Shown: in pieces, positions 1-5,871 of the stretch
Layout of the letters: the number at the start of each line of letters is the position of its first letter
Numbering within the stretch: position 1 is the stretch's first letter
Source: Candidatus Altarchaeales archaeon
GTDB lineage: Archaea > Altiarchaeota > Altiarchaeia > IMC4 > SCGC-AAA252-I15
DNA length: 10,015 nt
Assembly (NCBI GenBank): GCA_014729705.1
Contig: WJJK01000025.1
Location: 1-10,015, forward strand
Reading direction: 5' to 3'
Notes under the pieces: model-generated
Seen by the model: the letters and a program-made list of their open reading frames with translations, nothing else
Databases searched by the model: none
What the model was told of the DNA's origin: nothing
Position numbers and translations under genes: made by a program

Positions 1-386
1 ATGCCATAATAAATGACAGGGCCGTCGATGCCAATATAATCAGCCTGTCCCTGACTGATAAAAACAGGGTTAACCGGCCACCCGACCGTCATAACCTGAT
101 AAACGTTGATTTGCGGCTTCTGGGGCCATCGACGCCCAACCTGCTTATCATGCGAGAAATCCAGGATGACATCAACATCATCAATTGCCGATTCAACTAA
201 ATTAGGAAATTCGGCTTCGTCATTGGCTGTAAAAGTAGCTTGCGGCGAATCTGTCTTGGCTGCGAGTAAAACATCAATGCCTTTTTCCTGGAAGCCCCGA
301 TGCAACCAGGCTACTTCCCGTTCCATTCCCCCATAGCCTTCTGGGGGAGTTTTGATAGCAGCAGTTGATACAAGTAATATTTTCAT
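1..386 (-). CDS. GT4-like glycosyltransferase, N-terminal part, runs off left edge
   Basis: The minus strand is open from the ATG at 386 to the window edge, giving about 128 residues. The protein begins MKILLVSTAAIKTPPEGYGG and continues MEREVAWLHRGFQEKGIDV. This is the first Rossmann strand of a GT-B fold followed by the GYGGxE loop and helix typical of family 4 glycosyltransferases, which transfer a sugar from an activated donor to a glycan or lipid in the cytoplasm. The C-terminal donor-binding half (E-x7-E motif) is outside the window, so donor and activity cannot be judged. The start lies one base after the TAA of the preceding gene, with AGGAC about nine bases upstream. It is the last visible gene of the leftward operon and fits the glycan theme of its neighbours. 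The family call is good; the substrate is unknown. Confidence 0.85.
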   Translation of the reverse strand, partial: MKILLVSTAAIKTPPEGYGGMEREVAWLHRGFQEKGIDVLLAAKTDSPQATFTANDEAEFPNLVESAIDDVDVILDFSHDKQVGRRWPQKPQINVYQVMTVGWPVNPVFISQGQADYIGIDGPVIYYG

Positions 387-387
387 C

Positions 388-585
388 TTATGATTGTCCT
401 TGAAGTTGACTCCAAGCTTTGATTAATCGCCAAAAAAGTTCTTTGCTTGCGTAATGTAATTGCCATTGTAAGGTCTTATGATGTCTAATTCTAATAATCC
501 TAAAAGACCATAACCCTAACCTTATTTGGGCTATTGCTTTCCTTTGCCATTCATCCATTAACCAATGGGGTGGTAAAAATAACAT
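388..585 (-). CDS. Hypothetical 65-aa basic, tryptophan-rich protein
   Basis: I do not recognise this protein. It is rich in Trp, Arg, Lys and Gln (for example LWSFRIIRIRHHK and KELFWRLIKAWSQL), which suggests an amphipathic, mostly helical, positively charged peptide. There is no clear membrane-spanning segment, Cys pair or catalytic motif. The case for it being real is positional. Its ATG overlaps the TGA of the small membrane protein upstream in a TGATG junction, and its stop lies one base before the GT4 start. It therefore fills the gap exactly, as the rest of this operon does. Its own Shine-Dalgarno is weak, so translation probably depends on coupling. It could act with the membrane protein encoded just upstream, but that is only inferred from adjacency. 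Confidence 0.55.
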   Translation of the reverse strand: MLFLPPHWLMDEWQRKAIAQIRLGLWSFRIIRIRHHKTLQWQLHYASKELFWRLIKAWSQLQGQS

Positions 586-758
586 CAGTCTACAAACGAT
601 GTACGCAAACTAAGAACAAATACAACGCCAATGATTAGCAAATTTTTGAAGTTATCTTCAACAAAGTCAAAAAAAAGGCTACCCAACATCACCAAAAACA
701 ATAGCCATAACCCTGCCGCTAACAATTTAGATCCTTTTGCATACCAACGATATTCCAT
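585..758 (-). CDS. 57-aa small membrane protein with two hydrophobic helices
   Basis: An open frame of 58 codons starts at the ATG at 758, inside the 3' end of the sulfotransferase gene (40-bp overlap), and ends in a TGA that shares a base with the next ATG. The protein starts MEYRWYAKGSKLLAAGLW. It has one hydrophobic stretch at about residues 12-33, a short acidic turn (DFVEDNFKN), a second at about 39-51, and a short polar tail. This is a helical-hairpin inner-membrane protein. The size and topology resemble small phage membrane proteins, including some holins and superinfection-exclusion proteins, but no family motif supports a specific role. The start has GGAGG rather far upstream (about 14 bases), so coupling to the sulfotransferase is likely. 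Without it there would be an unexplained gap in an otherwise gapless operon. Confidence 0.65.
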   Translation of the reverse strand: MEYRWYAKGSKLLAAGLWLLFLVMLGSLFFDFVEDNFKNLLIIGVVFVLSLRTSFVD

Positions 759-1384
759 TTTCTTTCAATTTCCTCCCATTTGAAATGGCAAAGTTCGGGG
801 TGAACAATATCTGCGATCTCCGGACGGTAATCAACTCCCAAAAACCTGGCCAGCCTTTTTATTTCTTCATCAGGTAATAATAAGACTTTTCGGTAATGGA
901 ATCCTGTCAATAGCCCTATAAACCGTTCTAAAGCCTTATCTATAGCAGCTACATAACGAAACGTAATATCCATAGCCTGATCATAATCTAGCCCTGGATT
1001 AGCCCTCATCAAGCTCATTGCGCTTTCCAGCGGATGCCGCATAATGTGAACTACCCGAATGTCAGAATCGTATACATTGACCGTATTAATCACATCGCCA
1101 AACATAAAGGCAATGCGAGGATCCTTGAATCCCCACAAAGGCTGTATTGCTCGTTCTTTGATTAGCTGCAAATATTCGTTGCGATAGCGCAACCAATTAT
1201 ACGGTCTGGGTTTTTTCCAATCACCAATGACCCGTTCATGAAAAAGCTGCAACTCTTTGTCCTCAAAGGTGTTGCTCACCTGCTGGCCAGAGGTTGGGTT
1301 CATGGCCACACCCAGGTTGAACAGCAGGGCAGCCATTAGACTTGTGCCCCCTCTATGTTGTCCGAGAACGATGATGCAAGTCAT
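719..1384 (-). CDS. PAPS-dependent sulfotransferase family protein
   Basis: This 221-aa protein belongs to the P-loop-like sulfotransferase superfamily, which moves a sulfuryl group from PAPS to a carbohydrate or other hydroxyl or amine. Near the N-terminus GQHRGGTS (residues 8-15) is the 5'-phosphosulfate-binding loop after a hydrophobic strand (CIIVL). WGFKDPR (84-90) is the conserved strand-loop element of this family. RVVHIMRHPLESAMS (110-124) contains the 3'-phosphate-binding Arg and Ser. The length is slightly short for bacterial sulfotransferases but covers the core. Its ATG overlaps the preceding stop as ATGA. Among glycosyltransferases, an aminotransferase and methyltransferases, the simplest inference is sulfation of a sugar in a surface or virion glycan. 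PAPS would come from the host, as no cysC, cysD or cysN gene is visible. Confidence 0.85.
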   Translation of the reverse strand: MTCIIVLGQHRGGTSLMAALLFNLGVAMNPTSGQQVSNTFEDKELQLFHERVIGDWKKPRPYNWLRYRNEYLQLIKERAIQPLWGFKDPRIAFMFGDVINTVNVYDSDIRVVHIMRHPLESAMSLMRANPGLDYDQAMDITFRYVAAIDKALERFIGLLTGFHYRKVLLLPDEEIKRLARFLGVDYRPEIADIVHPELCHFKWEEIERKWNIVGMQKDLNC

Positions 1385-1707
1385 TCGGTTTCTTCCTTAT
1401 TACTCAAGCTATCTTCTATTTCTTGTTGTTGTTTTAACACGTACTGGATAACTTGATGCAATTGTTGTAGTCCAGATAGCCCCCCTGTAATTTTGATAGA
1501 TGACCACTCTTCAGGAAGAGACGACTTGTAATGTCTGTCATACTCTATATAAACAGACACACTATGCGGGATCCACTTTTTATCTATAGTATGATCAAGG
1601 TTAACAACGCTAGTTTGCATAAAAGTTTGATTTAAGACTACTCGATATGGACCAAGCTGTCTTGTGATTTTATATTGTTTTTTGATTTGTACTTTTACTT
1701 CCCCCAT
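1381..1707 (-). CDS. Hypothetical 108-aa protein
   Basis: Not recognised. The N-terminal two thirds looks beta-rich, with alternating hydrophobic and polar residues such as YRVVLNQTF and HSVSVYIEYD. The last third, from about residue 75 (GLSGLQQLHQVIQYVL), is a Gln-rich helix ending in an acidic, low-complexity tail. There is no signal peptide, Cys pair or catalytic motif. The start at 1707 has a G-rich Shine-Dalgarno (GAGGGGG) five to six bases upstream and overlaps the end of the upstream GT2 gene by 13 bp; the stop overlaps the sulfotransferase ATG as ATGA. Such embedding supports a real gene. The compact beta-strand plus helix layout is common among small phage proteins of unknown function, and nothing here allows a functional call. 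Confidence 0.7.
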   Translation of the reverse strand: MGEVKVQIKKQYKITRQLGPYRVVLNQTFMQTSVVNLDHTIDKKWIPHSVSVYIEYDRHYKSSLPEEWSSIKITGGLSGLQQLHQVIQYVLKQQQEIEDSLSNKEETE

Positions 1708-2450
1708 TTTGCCCCCTCATATTTAGGCCATTTCTCAAAAAACTTATCACCATTAACGTGATCATGTTCTACAGAAACTTTGGCCGTCCAGGAGCCGCCT
1801 GTCTCTTGATCTTCTGAAACTTTAGTGACTCCATCCCCTAAAATCAATGTAACGCCGGCCTCATATAACCGAATAGCAAAATCTCGGTCATCAAAGCCCA
1901 TTGAACCATCAAACCACTCATCAAAGCCCTCGACTCGTTCCCAATCTATTGCCCAGACCGAGTTGGAACCGGTGCTAACCCAGATGTCTACCAGAGAATC
2001 ACCAGGACTTTGAATTGCAATCTCCTGGGCTTCGTTAATTGAATCTCGCCCAGAAGCCTCGTAAGCAAACACGGCCACCCGATCAGGATGTAAAATGTGG
2101 TATAGACAATGGATAAACAATGTGTGATCGTCAATAAAATTGCCATCATCGAAAAAGATAATCAGGTCATTGTTAGCCAGGGAAAACGCTAAATTCTGGG
2201 CCGCACAATAGGCCGGTCTGTCATCTTCCCTGCGTTTCATTGCAACATAATTGACCGGAAATTTGTAGCCCAGATAAGAATCAACATATCCGCTGTCATG
2301 AGAACCGTCATTGACCACAATTACTTCCATTCTAGAAAAGTCAATGTGAGCTTGGTTGTTTAATTTAGATAATAATTTCAACAGGGATTTGGGACGCTTA
2401 TAGGTTGTAATCAAGACAGATATTGAGGGATGTTTTATTGTGGTAATCAT
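1695..2450 (-). CDS. GT2 family glycosyltransferase (GT-A fold) with DDG in place of DDD
   Basis: This 251-aa protein opens with SISVLITTYKRPKSLLKLL, the classic first strand and helix of family 2 glycosyltransferases, followed by VIVVNDGS (residues 43-50), which contacts the nucleotide. The metal-binding site falls in IIFFDDGNFIDD (97-108). Against the paralogue at 7989-8738 the third aspartate of the DxD motif is Gly here. The acceptor-side motif FDGSMGFDDRDFAIRL follows. The C-terminus EDQETGGSW...FFEKW is shared with that paralogue and is probably a subfamily signature. The protein is cytoplasmic, with no membrane segment, and presumably adds a hexose or acetamido sugar from a nucleotide donor. 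The start forms ATGA with the preceding stop. The family call is firm; full activity is less certain because of the altered DxD. Confidence 0.88.
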   Translation of the reverse strand: MITTIKHPSISVLITTYKRPKSLLKLLSKLNNQAHIDFSRMEVIVVNDGSHDSGYVDSYLGYKFPVNYVAMKRREDDRPAYCAAQNLAFSLANNDLIIFFDDGNFIDDHTLFIHCLYHILHPDRVAVFAYEASGRDSINEAQEIAIQSPGDSLVDIWVSTGSNSVWAIDWERVEGFDEWFDGSMGFDDRDFAIRLYEAGVTLILGDGVTKVSEDQETGGSWTAKVSVEHDHVNGDKFFEKWPKYEGAKWGK

Positions 2451-2662
2451 CTTGGCATATCCTCAATATAAATTGCCGGATTATTAGGGTCAAACCACAA
2501 TACCCAACCGCCCCCATAAGTATAACGAAGGGCATTTTTGGGCATCGGTCGCCCGGTAAAGACAGGAGTCAATCTCTCTCCCTGAGTAACAACCTCGCAG
2601 CCTAATTCAGCTAATATCATCCTGGCTGTCTGTTTCGGATTCGGTAATTGTTTTTGCTTCAT
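2447..2662 (-). CDS. Hypothetical 71-aa protein
   Basis: Not recognised. I place the start at the ATG at 2662, giving MKQKQLPNPKQTARMILAEL, because it yields a plausible N-terminal basic helix. An ATG at 2620 (MILAELG) would reduce the overlap with the winged-helix gene from 56 to 14 bp, but AGG directly abuts it and it has no correctly spaced Shine-Dalgarno. The second half looks like a small beta-sheet with aromatic and Gly-rich strands (RYTYGGGWVLWFDPNNPAIYI). The stop overlaps the GT2 start as ATGA, which supports expression. The basic N-terminus with a compact sheet could bind nucleic acid, but no specific domain is recognised. The frame is open further upstream to 2722, and that extension lies wholly inside the winged-helix gene. 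Confidence 0.6.
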   Translation of the reverse strand: MKQKQLPNPKQTARMILAELGCEVVTQGERLTPVFTGRPMPKNALRYTYGGGWVLWFDPNNPAIYIEDMPR

Positions 2663-2960
2663 CAAGTAATTCCAGGGCCTTTTCTGTTGGGCGATAGCCG
2701 GGTACAGTCTGTATCCGATCACTGATTGTTTTAACCCTCACTTTACAGACCTCAATTAAGCCGTCCTCTTTGAGTCCTCGCAGTAGTCTGGAAAGTTGAT
2801 CTCTACGGTATCTATTGGGATCCCAATCCAATGCTTCCAAAATTTGTCGGGATGATAACCCCCTGGATTCGTGCGGTTGGGCTAGGGCCTCTTCAAGAAG
2901 TCTAAGAATCCCTTCCTGGTCGATTCCGTGTTCTCTTTCGTACTCTGTGACTCTGTCCAT
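2607..2960 (-). CDS. Winged helix-turn-helix DNA-binding protein
   Basis: This 117-aa protein has the arrangement of a small winged-helix regulator. A first helix (EGILRLLEEALAQ, about residues 17-29) is followed by LSSRQILEALDW (35-46), then the presumed recognition helix RRDQLSRLLRGLKEDGLIEV (52-71), where the LxxLxxxGLIE pattern leads into the wing. A wing strand pair follows (VRVKTISDRIQTVPGYRPT), then a helix and an acidic tail. GLIEV followed by a TEKALELL helix is typical of MarR-, PadR- and ArsR-like folds, but I cannot assign a subfamily. The ATG at 2960 has GAGGG about eight bases upstream. The gene overlaps the end of the metallophosphoesterase gene by 79 bp, which is long but supported by the good ribosome-binding site. 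It may regulate this operon or another phage promoter; the target is unknown. Confidence 0.65.
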   Translation of the reverse strand: MDRVTEYEREHGIDQEGILRLLEEALAQPHESRGLSSRQILEALDWDPNRYRRDQLSRLLRGLKEDGLIEVCKVRVKTISDRIQTVPGYRPTEKALELLDEAKTITESETDSQDDIS

Positions 2961-3778
2961 GCTTTAACCCTCGGTGCCCACCTGATATATTTTTCAACGT
3001 GATAACCTTCTTCACCTATTAGCAGGGCACAACTTCCAACAGGTAACCCTTTCCCCCTTCCTATTTTGTAACCATACCCGGTTGACAATTGCCAACTGGG
3101 TATCCCCACGACTCTAATTCGATAATTATCAAACGAGTCTGATTTTTGATGAGTGTGCGCCCGAAATGCAATATCGGGTGCCCGGACTATTCCCCGTTCA
3201 GCGTAATTAAGACTGAGATCCGCAGCCTGATTTAAGGCTGCATTGGCTTTAGTCCACTCACGCTGTCCCCCAGACCCGTGATGTAAATAATCTGACAATA
3301 CATCCATCAGGTCTAATTGCAGATGGTACCAACTCCAACCACCATGATCTGTCTGAACAGCATTGAAGTTTTTAGCCAGGGCCTCTTCTGCTTGCCCAGC
3401 TTCCCCCACATGGGCGGCAGTTCCTCGGACAAAAAACGAATAGGCCGGATTACGTTTGTAACCTTCATCCAAACACTGTTCAGCGGCCCTGATATGGTCG
3501 TTGATATTAGGCGACCACGTTTGTACATTTCTATGGTGTTGCCCTTCAATCAGGTCGCCTAGATGAACCAAAAACAGTTGCGGGCGTTCTTTGGGGGTAT
3601 CCAATAGCTTATCAATCATATCCCAATAGGCCATAAAATTGACCCACAACCACCCCTGAAGCTTAGATTGGCGATAAGTACCACCGTCATCTAATGTGAC
3701 GGTGGGGGGACACAAAGCCGTTGTCCCCCCACAATGATAATCGGATGTTATTGCTATTACAATCTTGTAATCGGTCAT
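2882..3778 (-). CDS. Calcineurin-like metallophosphoesterase, phage type
   Basis: This 298-aa protein carries the metal-ligand motifs of the calcineurin-like phosphoesterase superfamily in order: SDYHCG (residues 12-17, first Asp and His), HLGDLIEG (72-79, bridging Asp), VRGTAAH (117-123, in the position of GNHD/E), YLHHGSGG (164-171, metal His) and RAHTHQ (206-211, final GHxH-like pair). The RGTxAH form replaces the usual Asn-His-Asp but resembles the version I associate with phage metallophosphoesterases, so it is probably not a defect. The family hydrolyses phosphomonoesters or phosphodiesters, including nucleic acids and nucleotides; the substrate here is not predictable. The ATG overlaps the TGA of the upstream zinc-finger gene as ATGA. 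The C-terminal 25 residues are polar and overlap the next gene. Confidence 0.88.
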   Translation of the reverse strand: MTDYKIVIAITSDYHCGGTTALCPPTVTLDDGGTYRQSKLQGWLWVNFMAYWDMIDKLLDTPKERPQLFLVHLGDLIEGQHHRNVQTWSPNINDHIRAAEQCLDEGYKRNPAYSFFVRGTAAHVGEAGQAEEALAKNFNAVQTDHGGWSWYHLQLDLMDVLSDYLHHGSGGQREWTKANAALNQAADLSLNYAERGIVRAPDIAFRAHTHQKSDSFDNYRIRVVGIPSWQLSTGYGYKIGRGKGLPVGSCALLIGEEGYHVEKYIRWAPRVKAWTESQSTKENTESTRKGFLDFLKRP

Positions 3779-4023
3779 AACTGTATCGTGTTTGGCTGTA
3801 TTCCAGATGTAAAATAGTGATCGGTTTTCCAGACATCAATTTTCTCAGAGCCGCATTGTGGGCAACGTTCTTTTGTTTTTACTAGGTACTTTTTTTCTGT
3901 TTCAACTCGGGTCACATCAAGTATTTCAGTGAATTTCCAATCGTGTTCACAGCCGATCAGATTGGCTTCTTCGGTTAAGAAAGTGTCACTTGAAACGAAG
4001 TCAGATTTTCTCCAATTACTCAT
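3775..4023 (-). CDS. Small zinc-ribbon-like protein, copy B of a tandem pair
   Basis: An 82-aa protein beginning MSNWRKSDFVSSDTFLTEEA. The start at 4023 is chosen over the longer frame (to 4092) because GGAG sits about six bases upstream and the N-terminus aligns with the neighbouring paralogue. Candidate metal ligands are the Cys and His in GCEHDWKF (about residues 26-33) and the pair in ERCPQCGSEK (about 57-66), with a further His in KTDHYF. This is one treble-clef or ribbon-like finger with an unusual first half. The central stretch KKYLVKTKERCPQCGS is nearly identical to QKYLVKTKEHCLKCGS in the upstream gene, so the two are tandem duplicates. Such fingers often bind nucleic acid or proteins, but no specific function can be given. 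The stop overlaps the metallophosphoesterase start as ATGA. Confidence 0.75.
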   Translation of the reverse strand: MSNWRKSDFVSSDTFLTEEANLIGCEHDWKFTEILDVTRVETEKKYLVKTKERCPQCGSEKIDVWKTDHYFTSGIQPNTIQL

Positions 4024-4042
4024 CTTTTCTCCAAGTTGCGGG

Positions 4043-4237
4043 TTACACAGGCGATCTATCGGTTTTATAAGTGCTGATCTTTTTTGAACCACACTTAAGG
4101 CAATGTTCTTTGGTTTTTACCAAATATTTTTGTTCTGACCGAATAGGAGTAACACTAAGAAGCGAGGGGTATTTCCAATTGTGCCGGCAGTTGGTTGCTT
4201 TTGCCCTTTCGGTCAAAATAATATTACTTGAAATCAA
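4043..4237 (-). CDS. Small zinc-ribbon-like protein, copy A of a tandem pair, TTG start
   Basis: This 64-aa paralogue of the following gene carries NCRHNWKYPSLLSV and EHCLKCGSKKISTYKTD, matching the Cys/His and CxxC positions of its duplicate. I start it at the TTG at 4237 because GGGGAG lies eight bases upstream and the frame contains no ATG or GTG before an upstream stop. Reading further upstream in frame gives I-T-D-N-W-G-E-S before the TTG, which aligns with M-S-N-W-R-K-S of the paralogue. The ancestral start was therefore probably where an ATA codon now stands, and the gene appears to have shifted to an internal TTG. It has lost a C-terminal extension compared with its partner (no HYFTSG tail). 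Its stop is 19 bases before the partner's start. The function is unknown. Confidence 0.65.
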   Translation of the reverse strand: MISSNIILTERAKATNCRHNWKYPSLLSVTPIRSEQKYLVKTKEHCLKCGSKKISTYKTDRSPV

Positions 4238-4245
4238 AATAGATT

Positions 4246-4251
4246 CTCCCC
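4246..4251 (-). promoter_or_regulatory. Ribosome-binding site deciding a TTG start
   Basis: GGGGAG on the minus strand, eight bases before TTG at 4237. It is the only well-placed Shine-Dalgarno for the 64-aa zinc-ribbon gene and overlaps the codons that would have encoded its ancestral N-terminus. It is the main evidence that translation begins at TTG and not at the upstream ATA. Confidence 0.55.
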
Positions 4252-4256
4252 AATTG

Positions 4257-4745
4257 TCAGTTATGTTTTTTCACTACCCACATTTTGTCATCTACGAATG
4301 TCATTGGCTGGCCGTGTTTTCTTTCGATAAAAAATTCAACAACAGCTTCTTTAACCCCTTTCCAGCCAAAATCATCACCGCACATCACACCGGCTGGCTT
4401 TAGTAAGGACCAACACCGTAAATAAAATTGAACTTTATGGGATTCAACCATCATGGGGATAACCTTATCCCCTACTCCATATTCCTTGATGTTGGCTAAA
4501 AAGTCAAGGTATACCCCAAGAGGATCACTAACAGCTTCACGGTGGTTAGTTTCCCTTTCACCTGGGCTACCCAAAAAATGATCGATGGCATATATCACAC
4601 CGGTTATAGATTGGGCCATCGCAATGGTTGAACGGCCTTTCCAGACTCCGATTTCAAGCACCCTATATTTACCCCTGGCGAAATCTTGTAGGTGTTCTAA
4701 AATACGTCCGTCTGTCCAGCCTTCGATGTCGATAGGTGATTTCAT
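4257..4745 (-). CDS. Class I SAM-dependent methyltransferase (Methyltransf_24-like), internally shortened
   Basis: The 162-aa product starts at the ATG at 4745, which shares a base with the upstream stop (TAATG). A TTG two codons earlier is less likely. Motif I is RVLEIGVWKGRSTIAMA (about residues 28-44), binding SAM, followed by the second strand VIYAIDHFLGSP with its acidic ribose-binding residue. Near the end SLLKPAGVMCGDDFGWKGVKEAV is the signature of methyltransferases found in glycan and secondary-metabolite clusters. Family members usually have a segment with a DxVFIDGxH-like strand between VIPMMVESHKVQ and the KPxG loop. Here only about six residues separate them, so roughly 25 residues appear to be missing. 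The enzyme may be inactive or may be a minimal variant. The neighbours suggest sugar O- or N-methylation. Confidence 0.8.
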   Translation of the reverse strand: MKSPIDIEGWTDGRILEHLQDFARGKYRVLEIGVWKGRSTIAMAQSITGVIYAIDHFLGSPGERETNHREAVSDPLGVYLDFLANIKEYGVGDKVIPMMVESHKVQFYLRCWSLLKPAGVMCGDDFGWKGVKEAVVEFFIERKHGQPMTFVDDKMWVVKKHN

Positions 4746-5851
4746 TACCAACCCTTTTCGATAGCATCAATCACATACTCAACTTCATATATCTTAAGAT
4801 GATTACCAATAGGGATTGATACGTAGGTTTTTTCAAACTCATCCAGATTCGGTAAATCATCACGCCGGCCACCAAACGCCCCATAAATATCATTGCGTCT
4901 GTGGATAACACCCGCTTCAACGCCCCTGGAAGCCATTGCTGCTATAAAATCATCTCTTCGTTCAACGTGTATAGTGAATAGCCAGTGACCGCTTGCCCTA
5001 TCAAGTTGCTTATCAAATAAAGTAACTCCTGACACATCGGCCAATTCACTGTGGTAGTAGGAAGCCATCAACCTGCGGTCGTTGAGCAGTCGGTGAAAAT
5101 CTTGTATATTTCCCAACCCTATTGCCGAAAAAACATCATTGGGTTGATATTTATAGCCGGTTTCGTCAATATCCCGATGGTCATAATACCCATCGGGGGC
5201 CGGCGTTCGATTCTCCCGATCAATCGCAAACCACCGCAGCCGTTGAGCTCGTTCTGCTTTATCCTCGTTGGGACAATTAAGCAACCCTCCCTCAACAGAG
5301 GTAATAGTTTTGATAGCCTGAAACGAGGTCATAAAATATTCTGACCACGCAGCTATCGGTTGGCCTTTGTAAGTAGCACCCTGGGCATGAGCCCCATCCT
5401 GAATTATCGGGATCCCAGCTATTTCAGCTACTTGCACTAATTCAGACATATCACAGGGATAGCCGGCCCAATGGACGCACATAATAGCCTTAGTCTTGGA
5501 GGTAATTCGATGGTAAATATCGTGCGGGTCAATGTTACCGGTTTCATACTGAATATCGGCAAAAACCGGCTTGGCCCCACATTGCAAAATAGGATGATTG
5601 GTTGCGGTGCAGGTCATGGCCGTGGTGATAACCTCATCCCCTGGCCCCACCCCGGCTAAAATCAGAGCCAGATGTAGAGCAACCGTTCCTGAGCTAACCA
5701 GGACAGGATTATTACAGTGTAATATTTCGCCGGCCTTTTTCTCGAATGCGGTAGACATCGGACCCTGGCCAATCCATCGGGAACGTAATACCTGAACAGA
5801 ATTTTCAATAGCCCGTTCATTAATGTAAGGATGAAACAATCTGATTTCCAT
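4745..5851 (-). CDS. DegT/DnrJ/EryC1/StrS-family PLP-dependent sugar aminotransferase
   Basis: This 368-aa protein has the normal full length for the family, which transfers an amino group, usually from glutamate, to a keto-sugar nucleotide to make 3- or 4-amino sugars for surface glycans. It opens with IRLFHPYINERAIENSVQVL and the substrate-side glycine motif SRWIGQGPMSTAFEKK. SSGTVALHLAL (residues 53-63) is the PLP-phosphate loop. IIQDGAHAQGA (149-159) contains the Asp that pairs with the pyridine nitrogen. SFQAIKTITSVEGG (176-189) holds the Schiff-base lysine at about K181. No catalytic residue seems lost. The start has only a modest Shine-Dalgarno (AAGAGA), 20 bases after the preceding stop. 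No dehydratase or other sugar-nucleotide enzyme is visible, so its keto-sugar substrate must come from the host or from genes outside the window. Confidence 0.93.
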   Translation of the reverse strand: MEIRLFHPYINERAIENSVQVLRSRWIGQGPMSTAFEKKAGEILHCNNPVLVSSGTVALHLALILAGVGPGDEVITTAMTCTATNHPILQCGAKPVFADIQYETGNIDPHDIYHRITSKTKAIMCVHWAGYPCDMSELVQVAEIAGIPIIQDGAHAQGATYKGQPIAAWSEYFMTSFQAIKTITSVEGGLLNCPNEDKAERAQRLRWFAIDRENRTPAPDGYYDHRDIDETGYKYQPNDVFSAIGLGNIQDFHRLLNDRRLMASYYHSELADVSGVTLFDKQLDRASGHWLFTIHVERRDDFIAAMASRGVEAGVIHRRNDIYGAFGGRRDDLPNLDEFEKTYVSIPIGNHLKIYEVEYVIDAIEKGW

Positions 5852-5871
5852 GTTGATCTCTTAATCTTCGA

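Noticed and set aside
106..336. Plus-strand open frame of 76 codons
   Set aside because: The minus strand here encodes the well-supported N-terminus of a GT4 glycosyltransferase.
2663..2722. N-terminal extension of the 71-aa hypothetical protein to 2722
   Set aside because: The added residues lie wholly inside the winged-helix gene and would lengthen the overlap further.
4238..4259. Initiation at ATA for the 64-aa zinc-ribbon gene
   Set aside because: ATA starts are very rare and no Shine-Dalgarno precedes it; the TTG with GGGGAG upstream explains expression better, and the upstream homology is explained by an ancestral ATG.
4071..4403. Plus-strand open frame of 110 codons
   Set aside because: It lies antisense across the methyltransferase and zinc-finger genes, which have clear motifs and ribosome-binding sites; its product shows no domain pattern.
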